A DNA stretch of 64,000 bases from Diplonema papillatum (GCA_030068145.1 JAPJBO010000161.1:186001-250000), one strand, 5' to 3'. Shown: positions 1 through 9,890, counted from the stretch's first letter. The notes: generated by a model not told the origin, from the letters alone. Numbers and translations: made by a program.

Positions 1-60
1 CCGTTAGCCGTTAGATGAACAAAACAGGTTTGAAGGAAGCACACGAACAAACTAGGGGGT
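1..60 (+). repeat. Repeat family D, truncated at window edge
   Basis: The first ~60 bases (core TAGATGAACAAAACAGGTTT) match repeats near 20.88-21.12 kb, 40.80-40.93 kb (opposite strand) and 50.85-50.98 kb. At 40.8 kb this sequence lies directly upstream of a candidate first exon, so the family may be dispersed copies of a gene's 5' flank. Its left end is outside the window. Confidence 0.6.
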
Positions 61-158
61 TAGCATCTCCGTGTTGTACCCGTGTTGTGCCGTGGACAGT
101 GTGGGGGCTGGCCGGTACTACCAGGAGGCTCGCCCCGGAGACCCCAGCTGCCAGCTGC

Positions 159-218
159 GAATGGATCTACTGGGAAAACAGTGAGAACGTGTCCTCTGTT
201 GTTCCAGTAGATCCATTC
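159..218. repeat. Perfect 15-bp inverted repeat (hairpin)
   Basis: GAATGGATCTACTGG at 159-173 is repeated as its exact reverse complement at 204-218, with a 30-base loop. No gene is visible in 60-770; the rest of that stretch shows no recognisable feature. The hairpin could be the remnant of a small foldback element. Confidence 0.6.
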
Positions 219-769
219 CCGGAAGGAGTCCCGTCGGCTCGAATATTGCGCGTCTTCGAAATGGAAGACGAGGCATTTCAATTTTGGCCACGCTGACAGA
301 TTCCCGGCAGGCCACGCGTCCTATTACTGCGCTTAAGTCGAACTTTGGGTGCGCGGGTCCTCCAAAGACAGACTACGTATACAAAGACTCTCACGTCGTC
401 AAAAATGTATTGACACTACGGCAAACGGGGACACTGGAAGCAAGAGCATACCTGAACTGGTTCAACCTGGCCGTAGCTCACGGTTACGGTCTTCGTCCCG
501 TAGAAGTTGACCTGTGTGCATTACGGGACGCGTCGAAATCGAGAAAAAAGGAGGGCGAGTGCGAGAAATAAGACTGACCCGCGAAACGAAAGGGAAGACT
601 CCGTAAGTAAGCGATGAAAGTAGGGGACCCTCTGTTTGCAGATCTTGTTCGTTTCGAAAAGAAAATGCAAGAAATCGTCCACCTACGAACGCCAAAATCT
701 ACGACTGGGGGGGACCAGAAGAGGGTTTGTGACGAATATTTCAATTCGTCACCGTCTATGACGGTTAAG

Positions 770-970
770 GGGAAAAATCTTAGTTTCGTGTTGAGGCGGT
801 ACTGTTGCCTCTCATGTATGTTTGATGCTAGCGACTTCTTCGGCGGAAATGCAGAGGGGGAAAATGTTGCTTGGGTTTGAAGAGCGCGTGGTGCTTGCTT
901 CTGCAGAACGCTGCCTCGCATGCATGTTTGATGCTAGCATCAAGTCTTCGTCGAAGAAAGTGTAAAAATA
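770..970 (+). repeat. Repeat family B (two diverged copies)
   Basis: Two adjacent diverged copies of a unit seen again near 1.69, 2.31, 57.10, 60.64 and 62.25 kb. The shared core is a GGGGAAAATCTTAGTTTAATG-like start, then a TTTAGGCAGAACACTGCCTC-like stretch, then the self-complementary TTGATGCTAGCATCAA and a TCTTCGTCGAAGA hairpin. The copies lie on the + strand. The self-complementary 3' end suggests a small structured RNA-derived or foldback repeat. Confidence 0.65.
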
Positions 971-1239
971 ATAAGCATTTATTCGGCAAGATAATTCCCG
1001 TTTATTTTGTCGAGGTGTCGGTTTTAGTCCCGAGGGAGGCCCGAGGGGGGGTTTGCAACCCCGAGCCACGAGCGGAGCGAGAGGGTCAAACTCTAGCGGA
1101 TTTGGCTCAAAACGAGCTCAAAACACGCGATTTCACTCACCACAGGGAGAAAAAAAAATTTGCGAGGGGTCTCCCCTACAGATTTCTGCCTACGACCCCC
1201 ACGAAAAAATAAACGAATTTGTTTTCCCTCGGGACAATC

Positions 1240-1272
1240 GCCAGCTGTCCCGCCGCCAGCGGGACAGCTGGC
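1240..1272. repeat. Perfect 13-bp hairpin in an A/T-rich spacer
   Basis: GCCAGCTGTCCCG at 1240-1252 and its reverse complement at 1260-1272 form a short hairpin. The surrounding 970-1430 region holds no gene, only A-rich stretches (AAAAAATAAACGAA) repeated around the hairpin. Confidence 0.55.
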
Positions 1273-1435
1273 GGCGCAAAAATAAATTCCGAGATCGGAA
1301 AAAATATATTCGTTTATTTGTCCGGCCTGTGTAAACACAACGGAATCCTGTCAAAAAATAAACGAAATTTATCGTCACGCTCCTCAAGCCATTTCCACCA
1401 GGGAATTTATTTTTCCCAATAAAATAGGGGAAAGG

Positions 1436-2030
1436 GAAAAAGGGTCGCAGGGAGTATAACTCCCTGCGACCCTTGAAGACTCCGCAGGTAGGGTCTGGAA
1501 CCTTGAGGGACTATTCCTCTTTATTCTTTTTTCACCGCGGTGTTGTGTGCACCTCGTTCTTTGTCTCTGGTTTCGCTCTTGAACGCATACCAATCCAAAG
1601 TTAGAGCTCTTCAGTGGGTCCTTTGGACGGGGACTTTTGGTCCTGTTCCGGTGCTATCACAACTTTCTGGTTACAGGTTTCTGGGGGGAAAATCTTAGTT
1701 TAATGTTTAGGCAGAGCACTGCCTCTCATGCATGGCTGATGCTAGCATCAAGTCTTCTTCGAAGAGGGTGTAAAGTAGAAAAGGGAAAAGGAAAGGGTAA
1801 AGGGGTCACGGGGAGTGTAAGACTCCGCAGGTAGGGTATGAAACCTTGAGGGACTAGTCCTCTTTAATATTTTTCACCGCGGTGTTGTGTGCACCTCGTT
1901 CTTCGTCTCGTGTTTCGCTCTTGAACGCAGACCAATCCAGAGTTAGAGCTCATCAGTGGGTCCTTTGGATGGGGACTTTCGGTCCAGTTCCGGTGCTATC
2001 ACAACTTTGTGGTTTCATTGTTCGTCGCAT
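1436..2030 (+). repeat. Diverged tandem duplication (~360-bp period)
   Basis: The block 1436-1675 is repeated, with substitutions and small gaps, at about 1796-2025. Shared landmarks are ACTCCGCAGGTAGGGT, CACCGCGGTGTTGTGTGCAC and CAGTGGGTCCTTTGGA. A family B copy lies between the two blocks (1685-1795). The first copy carries a near-perfect hairpin at 1442-1472 that is decayed in the second copy. No open frame is shared, so I treat it as non-coding. Confidence 0.7.
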
Positions 2031-2059
2031 CCTTCCTTCGTAAGTTAAAAAAAGGGGGT

Positions 2060-2320
2060 TGGGTTTTGTTGTGGCTCGTAACCAACGGGGGGGTTTGCGA
2101 GAACGTGCTTGGAATGGGTATGTGCTCGACACCGCACTGGTCCCGTCTGCGCCGTGTTTCGGTCCTTTAAGCCACGGACATAAGGCGGACCATCATCAGC
2201 GTGTCCGCAGACAGGACTGCGGTGTGAGTCTGGTTTGTCAGGCGGCTGTTCGTAGCTCGTCACAGCCAGGACCACCCGTGCTACTAGAGCACAGGCGAAT
2301 CCGTCACGGGGGGAAAACTT
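2060..2320 (+). repeat. Repeat family A, copy 1
   Basis: This ~250-bp dispersed repeat recurs near 49.98-50.40, 56.94-57.09, 61.20-61.43 and 62.29-62.51 kb, with a degenerate piece near 41.69 kb. Landmarks are GAACGTGCTTGGAATGGGTA, a TTTAAGCCACGGACAC-like segment, TGTGAGTCTGGTTTGTC and CTACTAGAGCACAGGCGAAT. All copies are on the + strand and several are followed directly by family B, so A and B probably travel as one composite unit. No poly-A tail or inverted termini are evident; its class is unknown. Confidence 0.7.
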
Positions 2321-2349
2321 AGCTTAATGTTTAGGCAGGACACTGCCTC

Positions 2350-4101
2350 TCATGCCTGTTTGATGCTAGCATCAAGTCTTCTTCGAAGAGAGTGTAAAAT
2401 AGAAAAGGGAAAAAGGAAAAGGGTGGGGGGGAGGTATACCTTCGCCATCCTAGGCGGGCAGTTTCCTACGGGGTGCTGGGACATCATGACCGAGACGACC
2501 TGCCCCGTGAGCCCGGCGCTGAGCGTCTCGCCCTCGGGCGTCGTGATGTTGTCCGTGGTGCGGACCGTGACGCCGGCGACGATGGGCTGCTTCACGACGA
2601 TGCTTTCCTGGTCGACTAGGTCGGTGAGCACCCGGACGAGGTTGCCGCGCATCGGCTCGTTCGACAAGTCGAGCCCGATCCACCCGCACTGCGGCTGCGC
2701 CGCGTCGCCGACGACCCACAGCAGGTGCTCGGCGGTCTTGTCACTCTTGAGCAGGTGCTGGGCGAGGCGGAATCCGCCGACATCCTGGTAGTGCCACACG
2801 GCGTTCTCGTGGACGGAGGCCGTCACGTTCGCCTTCGGGGTCTCAGGCACGTCAAGGCCTGCGACCACCTTCACGTCCGTGCGGTCGTGCTTGTCGGACG
2901 ACGTCCAGCACTGGATGTTCACGGGCATCACGCCGCCGTGCGGGATCTTCGACACCAGCGCGGCTCCCGTCGCCGACGGGGAGGCTGTAAGGTCCTGCGG
3001 GTCGTCAGACACCAGCCAGTGGCCCTTTTTGTTCGAGAAGATGAAGTTCTCCTTGCTGCCCTTCCACACCGGCATGCCGTTGAACAGCTTGAACGGGATC
3101 CCGACGACAGGCTCCCCTATCAAGTCACCGTCTCGCTGGAGGGAGTAGACCCCCTTGACGCTCTCGAGCTTGTTCCGCTCGTGGATGTCGTTTTGGGGCA
3201 CGGTTAGCAGCGCGCCGTGGGTGTCGACCGTGATGTTCGCGGCCACTTGCAGCTGCGAGACCACCTTGACGTTCGGGTCCTGGCGGCCGAGGCTTTCCCA
3301 GTTGGCAACCTTGTCGGGCATCGCCGAGGCCGCCGAGACCATCGAGAAGATCCAGCCGTTCTGGTTCGTCTTGCTGTCGGAGATGCACCAGAGCCCCGGT
3401 GATCCGCTGCAGTAGAGGAACAGCGCCTTGTGGCAGTGCTTCCACGACGGCTGCCCGTTGAACATCTCCTTCTCGAGCCGGTACGGCCCGCCGCAGTGCG
3501 GGACTTTGTCCTTCGCGACCACCCACAGCACGGACGGCGCGAGCGGCATCATGTGCTTGACTGACTGTGAGTTCGGTCGCTGTCCGATGACGACCTGTCC
3601 CATGCCTGGGACCGTTCCGACATTCACGCCCATGCTGCCTCCAATTCCGATGGTCAACGGTTGCTGCATCATCATGTTGGGCATGTTCGGCAGCGTCGGG
3701 AAGCTGATCCCGGGCAGGCCGACGACGCCCATGGCGTCCATCCCCCCGAAAGCCTGCAGGTGCTGCTGCTGCTGGGCGAGGAAGTTCTGCTGCAGCAGCG
3801 GCAGCGCCGCGTCCGGAGAGGGCCGCTCCCAGTCGAGCGAGAGGACCGACTGTCCGGTGGCTTCGCCGAGGATGTCGTCCGTGCAGTGGACGGGCACGCT
3901 GTTGACGTGCGTCAGCCGCCACCCGACGAGTGCAGCGAGCCCGGCCTGCTCCGCGGCCGTGCCGGGGGTCACTTCTTTGAGCACCAAATTGTCGTTGTCG
4001 ACCCAGAAGGTCCCCATCCGGTCCGTCGGCCCCTTCTGCAGGATGACCGACACCGTGTCCGGAGCCTGCTGCTGCTGTTGCTGCTGTGGCTGCTGCTGCT
4101 G
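2350..4101 (-). CDS. PDZ-domain multi-domain protein, 3' exon
   Basis: Second exon of a gene whose first exon is 4914-5996. The open frame runs upstream to a stop near 4258 but contains no ATG there, so a start codon must be supplied by an upstream exon. It opens with a glutamine tract (12 Q), then a PDZ-like domain with the KEVTPGTAAEQAG stretch, a Met/Gly/Pro-rich linker, and two related modules. Each module has a Tyr-x-Leu, an NGxPxWK motif and a following Trp-x-(I/V)-Ser-Asp, and ends in DVKVV or NVKVV. A third, weaker beta-rich region follows. The last ~30 residues (below 2445) are translated from repeat B and look non-native; an AAG/GTATAC donor-like site near 2445 suggests a further 3' exon. 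Function is probably scaffolding or binding; the NGxPxWK modules are not a family I can name. Confidence 0.7.
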   Translation of the reverse strand, partial: QQQQPQQQQQQQAPDTVSVILQKGPTDRMGTFWVDNDNLVLKEVTPGTAAEQAGLAALVGWRLTHVNSVPVHCTDDILGEATGQSVLSLDWERPSPDAALPLLQQNFLAQQQQHLQAFGGMDAMGVVGLPGISFPTLPNMPNMMMQQPLTIGIGGSMGVNVGTVPGMGQVVIGQRPNSQSVKHMMPLAPSVLWVVAKDKVPHCGGPYRLEKEMFNGQPSWKHCHKALFLYCSGSPGLWCISDSKTNQNGWIFSMVSAASAMPDKVANWESLGRQDPNVKVVSQLQVAANITVDTHGALLTVPQNDIHERNKLESVKGVYSLQRDGDLIGEPVVGIPFKLFNGMPVWKGSKENFIFSNKKGHWLVSDDPQDLTASPSATGAALVSKIPHGGVMPVNIQCWTSSDKHDRTDVKVVAGLDVPETPKANVTASVHENAVWHYQDVGGFRLAQHLLKSDKTAEHLLWVVGDAAQPQCGWIGLDLSNEPMRGNLVRVLTDLVDQESIVVKQPIVAGVTVRTTDNITTPEGETLSAGLTGQVVSVMMSQHPVGNCPPRMAKVYLPPTLFLFPFSILHSLRRRLDASIKQA

Positions 4102-4913
4102 CTGTTGTTTTTTGTGAAAGTTCGGAAAGCAAACTACAAAGTGGGTCCTTTTTAGCGTTATTTGTGGATTAGAAGGTCGGTATTTTCTACAGTCTCCGGT
4201 TGACCGTAGAGGCTTGGGTAGGGAGGGGGTTGAGAAACGTGAGAGGGTGCCTTTTTGTTACGCCACTGAACCCAGATTTACCTGGGTTTCGTGTGGGATT
4301 CAGCACATTGACCTCCTTTGAGACTGGAATCTTGTTGCGATAATGGGAAGTCATTGGCATGCTGCAGTGATGCGTTTGAAATTTCGCAACTGGCAGTCTC
4401 CTCAAGTATTTCCTACAAAGCAGGTGCGTATATGGTGTGATCTACAGTAGAAAGCTTTCTACCCCCGCCACTAAACCCAGATTCACCTGTGTTTCGTGTG
4501 GGCTACAGCACATTTACCTCCTTTGATCTTTTGCAGCTGGCAGCCTCCTCAAGTATTTCCTACAAAGCAAGTGCTTAATAGCCTTATACAAAAAATAATA
4601 ACAAAATCCTTACTCCTATGCTTGTGTCTGTCACTCTCGTCCTCCGCTCCTGCTCTGCTTGCCGCGCGCCGTATAGTTGGAGTAAAAAGTGAAGCCAGAA
4701 AGCTGCTAATCTTGCTGCTGACCACATGAAGTGGTGCCAGCGGAACTCCGAAGAAAAATGAATGAAGCAAGTGGGAAGGGAGGGAGGGGAAGCAAGCTAC
4801 TTTCTTTCTCTGGACGGGTTGGGAGCGGCAAACCTGTCGTTCGGATTATTATTAGTCTTCAAAGAAACAAGTTTCTTTTCCTACAAAACAAAAAAAAAAA
4901 AAAGGCGCCACAC
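4102..4913 (-). other. Inferred 812-bp intron of the PDZ gene
   Basis: The donor is placed at TCG/GTGTGGCGCC (exon ends at 4914) and the acceptor at AAACAACAG/CAG (exon starts at 4101). Both are phase 0, and joining gives a 944-residue open frame. The acceptor could slide by multiples of three within the CAG run. The intron is largely filled by repeat family F. Evidence is indirect: exon 2 has no start codon, and exon 1 otherwise runs on into a meaningless poly-Phe tail from a T-run. The donor resembles that of the CRAL-TRIO gene intron (GTGCGCGCC). The alternative is two separate genes. Confidence 0.5.
4131..4600 (+). repeat. Repeat family F, tandem copy in intron
   Basis: Two partial units share AACCCAGATT(T/C)ACCTG, TTTCGTGTGGG and CTCCTCAAGTATTTCCTACA. 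Related copies are at 38.13-38.36 kb, 42.25-42.35 kb and, inverted, 52.67-52.93 kb. The left part includes TAGCGTTATTTGTGGATTAG and the dispersed core TCTCCGGTTGACC (see 9815). The repeat abuts exon 2 of the PDZ gene. Bases 4600-4880 hold nothing else that I recognise. Confidence 0.7.
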
Positions 4914-5996
4914 CGATTTTTTGGCGCCGTCGTGCGCGCCGCCGTGGGCCACGACCAAGTCGAACGAGTGCCCGCTGGCCGCGAGCGCCGTGCGCACGTC
5001 TTCGACGGTGCTCGTCGGAAACTCGCCGATGGCGAGGATCCGCAGCCCGGGCACGACGCCGGCCCGCTGGGCCGGCGACCCTTTGTCGACGGTGACCACG
5101 GTCAGGTCGTCGTTGTTGAGGGTCCACCCCACACGCGCATTCGCCCGCGTCAGCCGGAGCGTCTGCGTCTTCCCGGCGCCGTTCAGGCCGGCGGCACTGC
5201 CGGCCGAGTCGAGCCTCCGGGCCGCGGGGTAGTCGGCGTTGCCTTCCTCGGCCGCAAGCGACGGCAGCTTCGGGCCGCTGCTGTCGCGCTTCCACCAGCC
5301 GGCCGGCGGGTGCGAGCCGCAGGCCTCGCACCGCGCCTTGAACCCGACGTTCAAGTGCCCGCAGGCGCACCCCCACGAGCCGGACGGTTGCTTCCCGTGC
5401 TCGCTGCCCAGCGGGTCGGACCGCCCGCTGATCCCGGTGGTCTGCGACCGGCCGTCGCCGCTTTCCGACGCGCTGTCGCTCGCGATCGGCGGCGGGGAAT
5501 CAGCCACCATCGCGTCGAGCGTTGGCGTGCCAGGGTCCGCCGCTGCTGGCTGGTGACGGTTCTTCGCCGGGGGCGAGGCGGCGTTCAGCAGCGAGGCTTC
5601 GGTCAGGGACGGGTATTTCACCTTGAGGAGGGTCCAGAGAACCTCGGCTGTGTCCGGGGCCTCGGCGCGGAGGGCTTGGGTGATGAAGTCGCTGTCGAGG
5701 CGGTTGGCGGTGTCGACGACGGCGCCGGGGAGGCTGGGGATGCGGTAGATCGACGCGAGCTCGGTGTTCGGCTTCTTGACCCACAGCACGCGGGCGCCGC
5801 TCGCCCGCGAGCCGACCCGCGTCGCCGACGTGTCGCCCAGCAGCGGCGCGAGGGGACCCCGCGCGACGAACGCCGGGTGCTGGCACACCAGCTCCCAGTC
5901 CACCTCCCCGAGCATCGCGAACCGCGCCGCGACGTACCCGCAGTCGCTATCGCTATCACTACTCGCCGAGCCGTGCCCGTAGTCCGCGCCGTTCAT
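4914..5996 (-). CDS. PDZ/RanBP2-like zinc-finger protein, 5' exon
   Basis: Encodes 361 residues from the ATG at 5996. The start is preceded by a 22-base A-run on the coding strand, and upstream codons are not coding-like. Residues 20-140 form an uncharacterised, probably folded segment; 145-205 is Ser/Pro-rich linker. Residues 206-228 match a RanBP2-type zinc finger (W208, C210, C212, N216, C223, C226), but the first cysteine pair is spaced C-x-C, one residue shorter than usual. A PDZ-like domain (about 277-350) has a VDKGSPAQRAGVVPG carboxylate-binding-loop region. Family knowledge: such fingers bind RNA or ubiquitin, and PDZ domains bind C-terminal peptides. With the 3' exon this gives two PDZ domains in one scaffold-like protein. 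Reading through the donor adds only a poly-Phe tail. Confidence 0.75.
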
Positions 5997-5999
5997 CGT

Positions 6000-6740
6000 G
6001 AAATCGCGTTTTTTTTTTTTTTTTTTTTTTCCGACGATCCCAAATGGGCGCGTACAGATTGTGTGGCAGGTGTCAAAAAAAAAAAAAAAGAGAGACTTCT
6101 TCTCTCTCTCCCCTTCTCACGAAGACGACAACGAAAAAAAAAAGGAGCAAAGCTCACAAAATGAGCTTCAAAAAGCGGGGAATGGGGCGAGGAGGGGTGG
6201 CAAGAAAACCCGTGCAAAAAGAAAGAAAGGCAGGCAAAAAAAAGCCGGCCCACGACAGAAGAAGAAAGTCCTTTCCTCCCCCCCCGTTGGCGAGTGTACG
6301 TTCTGGTGTGTGTTTTTTTTCTATTCGGTTTGGTACTTCCTACTCTTGGAAGAAGAGAACAAAAAAAATAAAGAAACAAAGACGCAGAAAATGTTTCGTG
6401 TTACGTTATCTTTTTTTGCTGTATTTTTTCACGTATTCACGCGCGCGGGTGGATGTGGAAATGAATGGAAAAGACGAGAGAGAGAGAGAGAGAGTCGGGT
6501 TGAACAACCTTTTGCACCACTTCTGTTGTGGCGTCTCTCCGGACCGCGCGAAGGAATGAGGGTGGGGGGCAGATGAGAGGAGGTGTGTGTGTGTGTGTGT
6601 GAGTGAGTGAGTTGGTTTTCCCTTTTTTCTTTTTAGCGTTTTCTTTTCTCCTGGAATTCAAAAGACAAATAACACTATGTCAAGCATATGTGCGAGTCTT
6701 TTTATTACTTGATAATTTAGGATTTTTTTTGAAAACATCA
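6000..6740. other. 5' flank of PDZ gene: homopolymers and microsatellites
   Basis: Holds a 20+ T run (6010-6031), a poly-A run (6076-6089), a (GA)n tract at 6475-6494 and a (TG)n tract at 6584-6602. The segment 6030-6057 (CCGACGATCCCAAATGGGCG) recurs near 18.40 and 20.54 kb as CCGACGATCCCGT(A/G)(T/C)GGGCG. It lies 35-65 bases upstream of the PDZ-gene ATG, so it is either a shared promoter element or part of a dispersed gene flank. No convincing gene. Confidence 0.5.
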
Positions 6741-6745
6741 CCAAC

Positions 6746-7366
6746 CAGTGCTCCCGCTAACCTCACTTTTGGTGAGGAATTCAAAAACATGTGGCTTGTA
6801 TTTTTTTTTTTTTTGGTGCCCCCCAATTTTTTTACCCCCGTGTTGTGCAGGTTATTAGCTTCGTTTTTGCCTTGGTTTCCCGACCAACTTTCTTTTGCCG
6901 CTTTGAGACCGAGAAGCTTTTCTCCAGGGGGGGGGTCCGGGGGGCTTTGCCCCCCGGCGAACGGTACGGTACAGGTGGAGAAAGTTTGCACTTCTCAGTC
7001 TGTTTGTCACAATAAACACTGCACATTCCTGGAGGCAACCGCCCATTTCAAATTCGACCACCACTCGATACTGCGTGCTGGTAAATCATTGGCGCGAGTA
7101 GACGCAGACCAGAGATCACGTGGAACAAGGGAGAGAATCTGTCAAGAAATCCGGGGCTGCTTCTGATCCTCGACTCTCTTTCTCGGCTCCAGCCCCCGTG
7201 GCAGCCCCAGACTTCTGCCCGCCAGCCCACGAGTAGACTGTGCTGCAGTGTTTTGGCTACACGATACCACCAACGGGAAAAAGGTGAGGAACTCCTCACC
7301 CTCTTTTTTCGAGCCTCTTTTTTTTTTTGAGGAATTCCTCGCACTTTTTCGTTAGCGGGAGCACTG
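6746..7366. mobile_element. hAT-like non-autonomous transposon, 621 bp
   Basis: Terminal inverted repeats are CAGTGCTCCCGCTAAC at the left end and its exact reverse complement GTTAGCGGGAGCACTG at the right. Flanking 8-mers are TCACCAAC (6738-6745) and TCACCAAA (7367-7374), a 7/8 match. An 8-bp target duplication and CAGTG-type termini are hallmarks of the hAT superfamily. The interior has no transposase; it carries a subterminal GAGGAATTC motif near each end and a repeat (about 6930-7235) also found at 52.06-52.43 kb. Movement would depend on a hAT transposase elsewhere; a broken one is at 28.1-28.5 kb. Confidence 0.8.
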
Positions 7367-7374
7367 TCACCAAA

Positions 7375-7964
7375 CAGTCCCCGCCCACTGGATCAACTAG
7401 CCAGAACCTCCCCACAACCATGTTCTAGAGGTAGTTGCTCCCCCCCCAGACACCTGTGAGTGCAGCTAGAATGATGTGGTAGCACATAAAACCCGGTTTC
7501 CCGAGTCAACCTGGCCTGGCCTGCATGTGTCAAGGTCCTGCAGACGTGTGCTTCCACTGCTGGAGATGTGCAGACTCTTTGTAGATCAATGAATTGAATT
7601 CTTTTTGGCGGTGCCGCTGTAGCGGCGCCGCAGGCCCACGGTACGGTGCAGTGTGTGGCGCGCCTCTGTTACAGGCCTTTGTTTTACGTAATTTTTAAAT
7701 TTCTAAATCGTTAATTGTTTCCTTTCAATTTTCCCAATATTTGTAAATTAAAAACTATATAAATTAGGAGCCAGACGGTATTCTGCATTCTAACCCCAAC
7801 TACACCTAACTATCCCAGTCTATGAGCCAAACAGCAGCCCATCAGCAGGGGGTGGACCGGCTCAACGGAGATCGGCAACTTGCGCGGCATTGCCACGTCG
7901 GCCACAGCCCAGACGCCAGCACCGCGCAAGCCTGCTCGGCGTGCCCCAATGACCGCGAAGAGTT
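7375..7964. other. Spacer without recognisable feature
   Basis: No open frame with coding-like composition and no match to other repeats in the window. An A/T-rich stretch at 7680-7770 contains TATAAATTAG, but nothing ties it to a gene. Confidence 0.4.
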
Positions 7965-8405
7965 TGAATAGAGCATCTCTTTGGTATCGGAAAGTAGGTG
8001 CGAGATCAGGCGAACCTTGTGTGCTAGCTTCGTTTAACCGTGGATCTAATAATCATATGCCTGTGCTTAGTGCTACATTCGACGCTTGCGCGCGAACTAT
8101 CATTTCGATGTCCTCTCCATACGTAGGCCAGATATTCCCGTCAAGCTGCCTAGTTGTTCGTAACCGAAACGAGTCAACCCGAACAGTGCCCACTCATTAA
8201 AGTGCAACACGCCGCACGTCTTCACCCGACTCTCACTCGCGGCGTAGCGGAGGAAAGCAGCCAGGGACCCAGCAAGTCCGCGTTGCCTATCACGATCAAA
8301 TCAACTCCTGCCACCTAGGGCTTACCCCTCACATTCTCGCTTTCATTTCACCAGAGCGCCTGTGACAACTATCATCTGCCAACGCGACGTTTTCCGAGCA
8401 AAAGG
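7965..8405 (+). repeat. Repeat family R, long copy
   Basis: The left part, GTTTGAATAGAGCATCT through GTGGATCTAATAATCA, and the right part, AGGGCTTACCCCTCACATT through CGTTTTCCGAGC, match 48.005-48.185 kb, where the two parts are directly adjacent. The copy here has about 245 extra bases between them (8061-8308). That is either an insertion here or a deletion in the other copy. No coding signal. Confidence 0.7.
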
Positions 8406-8914
8406 CACAAACGGGCCCGAAAGGGGGGAATTAGCCGAGTGAAAAGCGAGAGCGGGGGGGAGGGACAGAGCAGAACGAGTCGGCGGAGGAAGAAGTGGAG
8501 GGCGGGGGGAGATTAATAAAAAAAAAAAAAGAGTACAAAGGTCGCGTACACGGTGAATTCCAGGCCCATCAAAGAAGGGTGCGAGAACGCTTTAGATCGC
8601 AGGAAAGGCTCGGGACCTGCGGTATCTAAGAGGATTCCACCTCTTGACGTGGGAATACGCGCTGCCTGCGCCGCAACCTTCTTTTTGTATTTGCTTGGGG
8701 GTCGAGTGCTGGACTTTGTTTGCCGAAAGCGAGCTGTCCGCTCCCCCAGCTCATATCTCCGCCAATCCGTTGCAACGACGGGGGAGGGTGCGCGGGGGGG
8801 GAGGGCGCAATCCAGCAGTGAAACGTTGCATGATGAGCATCCGGCGGTACTGCACCCGTTCCAGTGATGGACGCGTGCCAGGTGCAGCAACGCTGCACGA
8901 CTGCTGTTCACGTT

Positions 8915-9132
8915 CACGGCGCACTAGTCATGTCATTCACTAGTCCCCAGTGATCTTACTCGTCATGAAATGTGACGAATGCCACCAGTAGCGACTTGTG
9001 CAGTCTATCGTCACAGATTGTTCATATCAAGTTCAGACTAATGCCACTTGTCATTCTTAATAATGCGCTAGCCATTCTTACTTGAAGGCACTAGTAAGCC
9101 ATTTTCACTCGTAAGATGACTAGTGCGCCGTG
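8915..9132. mobile_element. MITE family J, 218 bp
   Basis: Perfect 17-bp terminal inverted repeats, CACGGCGCACTAGTCAT, at 8915-8931 and 9116-9132. The interior repeats ACTAGT/CACTTGTCATTCTTA-type motifs in both orientations. A related larger element is at 43.17-43.52 kb, and part of the interior (CTATCGTCACAGATT) recurs near 63.14 kb. There is no coding capacity, so it must be mobilised in trans. Bases 8406-8914 contain a poly-A run (8518-8530) but no convincing gene. Confidence 0.75.
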
Positions 9133-9340
9133 TTGGACGCGCCGACCTCCCCTCCCCCCACCCCTTCCTCCTCCTTAAGCTGTAAAACAGGAAGAAGATA
9201 TGTAAAAACGGGTTTTTGAAAAAAGGAAACACCTATAAATGCCACTTGCGTTTAGTCGCGTCGACACAGTCCCGTTAAAAAAAGTAAACCGGGGGGGGGT
9301 CGTTGTTATTGGTAGGGGTGGGCGGGGCAGACGGTGGAGA

Positions 9341-9459
9341 CCAGCCTCAGAAGCTGGAGTTGAAGCTGGAAAAAAGCGGGTGCATTTACACGCGTTTCGG
9401 TTACAACACGCCGGCGTTTACGGGTGTGACCCTCTTTAACCCCGGCTTCTGAGGCTGGA
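9341..9459. mobile_element. Foldback element family I, copy 1
   Basis: Begins CCAGCCTCAGAAGCTGGAGT and ends with the near reverse complement GGCTTCTGAGGCTGG. It contains GCGGGTG and a GGGTGTGACCC segment. Similar ~105-120 bp foldbacks are at 48331-48434, 56191-56492 (interrupted) and 63328-63436. They are short, hairpin-forming and lack genes: MITE-like. Confidence 0.7.
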
Positions 9460-9814
9460 CTTTGCCGTGTGCGCCCGCAATCTTTTCTTTTCAGTATTGT
9501 ACAGAATCTCTCCTACTGGCGGGCCGAAGGACACCTTGGAGAACCCGGTGTGGGGGGGGGCTTTTTGGGAGGGAATCTTAATTTCGTGTTCAGGCGCTAC
9601 TTGCCTGTGTGTTTAGAATCGACCCCCGGAAGTAACCCGTGCCTTGGCACTCACGGCTAACGCCGGCTTCGGGGCTTGTTGGTTTGTCCAATTCAACACA
9701 GGTGGTCGACCCATGCGTGATCAGAATTGCTAGGGATTGTGAAACAGGGAAAACCCAAATCGCGAGCATCAACCGACGCACAAACCAAACGAAGCGTCCG
9801 TTCTTCTTTTCTAG

Positions 9815-9890
9815 CGTTTACTGCGGTTTAGAGGTTCGGTGTTTTAGGGTCTCCGGTTGACCATTGAGGCGGCGAGGCGGGTAGTATGAG
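9815..9890 (+). repeat. Repeat family U with dispersed core motif
   Basis: TAGCGTTTACTGCGGTTTAG, then GGTTCGGTGTTTTAGGGTCT and CCGGTTGACCATTGAGGC. It matches 16.885-16.965 kb closely, and the core GGTCTCCGGTTGACC occurs with few changes near 4195, 15960, 37945, 40490, 42330 and 55515, always on the + strand. It is the most widely shared short motif I could see. Bases 9460-9814 and 9891-10668 contain only a degenerate family B piece (~9545-9620) and no convincing gene. Confidence 0.6.

Noticed and set aside
4731..6164. 477-codon plus-strand frame opposite the PDZ gene's first exon
   Set aside because: Antisense shadow: Arg/Gly/Val-rich, running through poly-T and poly-A tracts at both ends.
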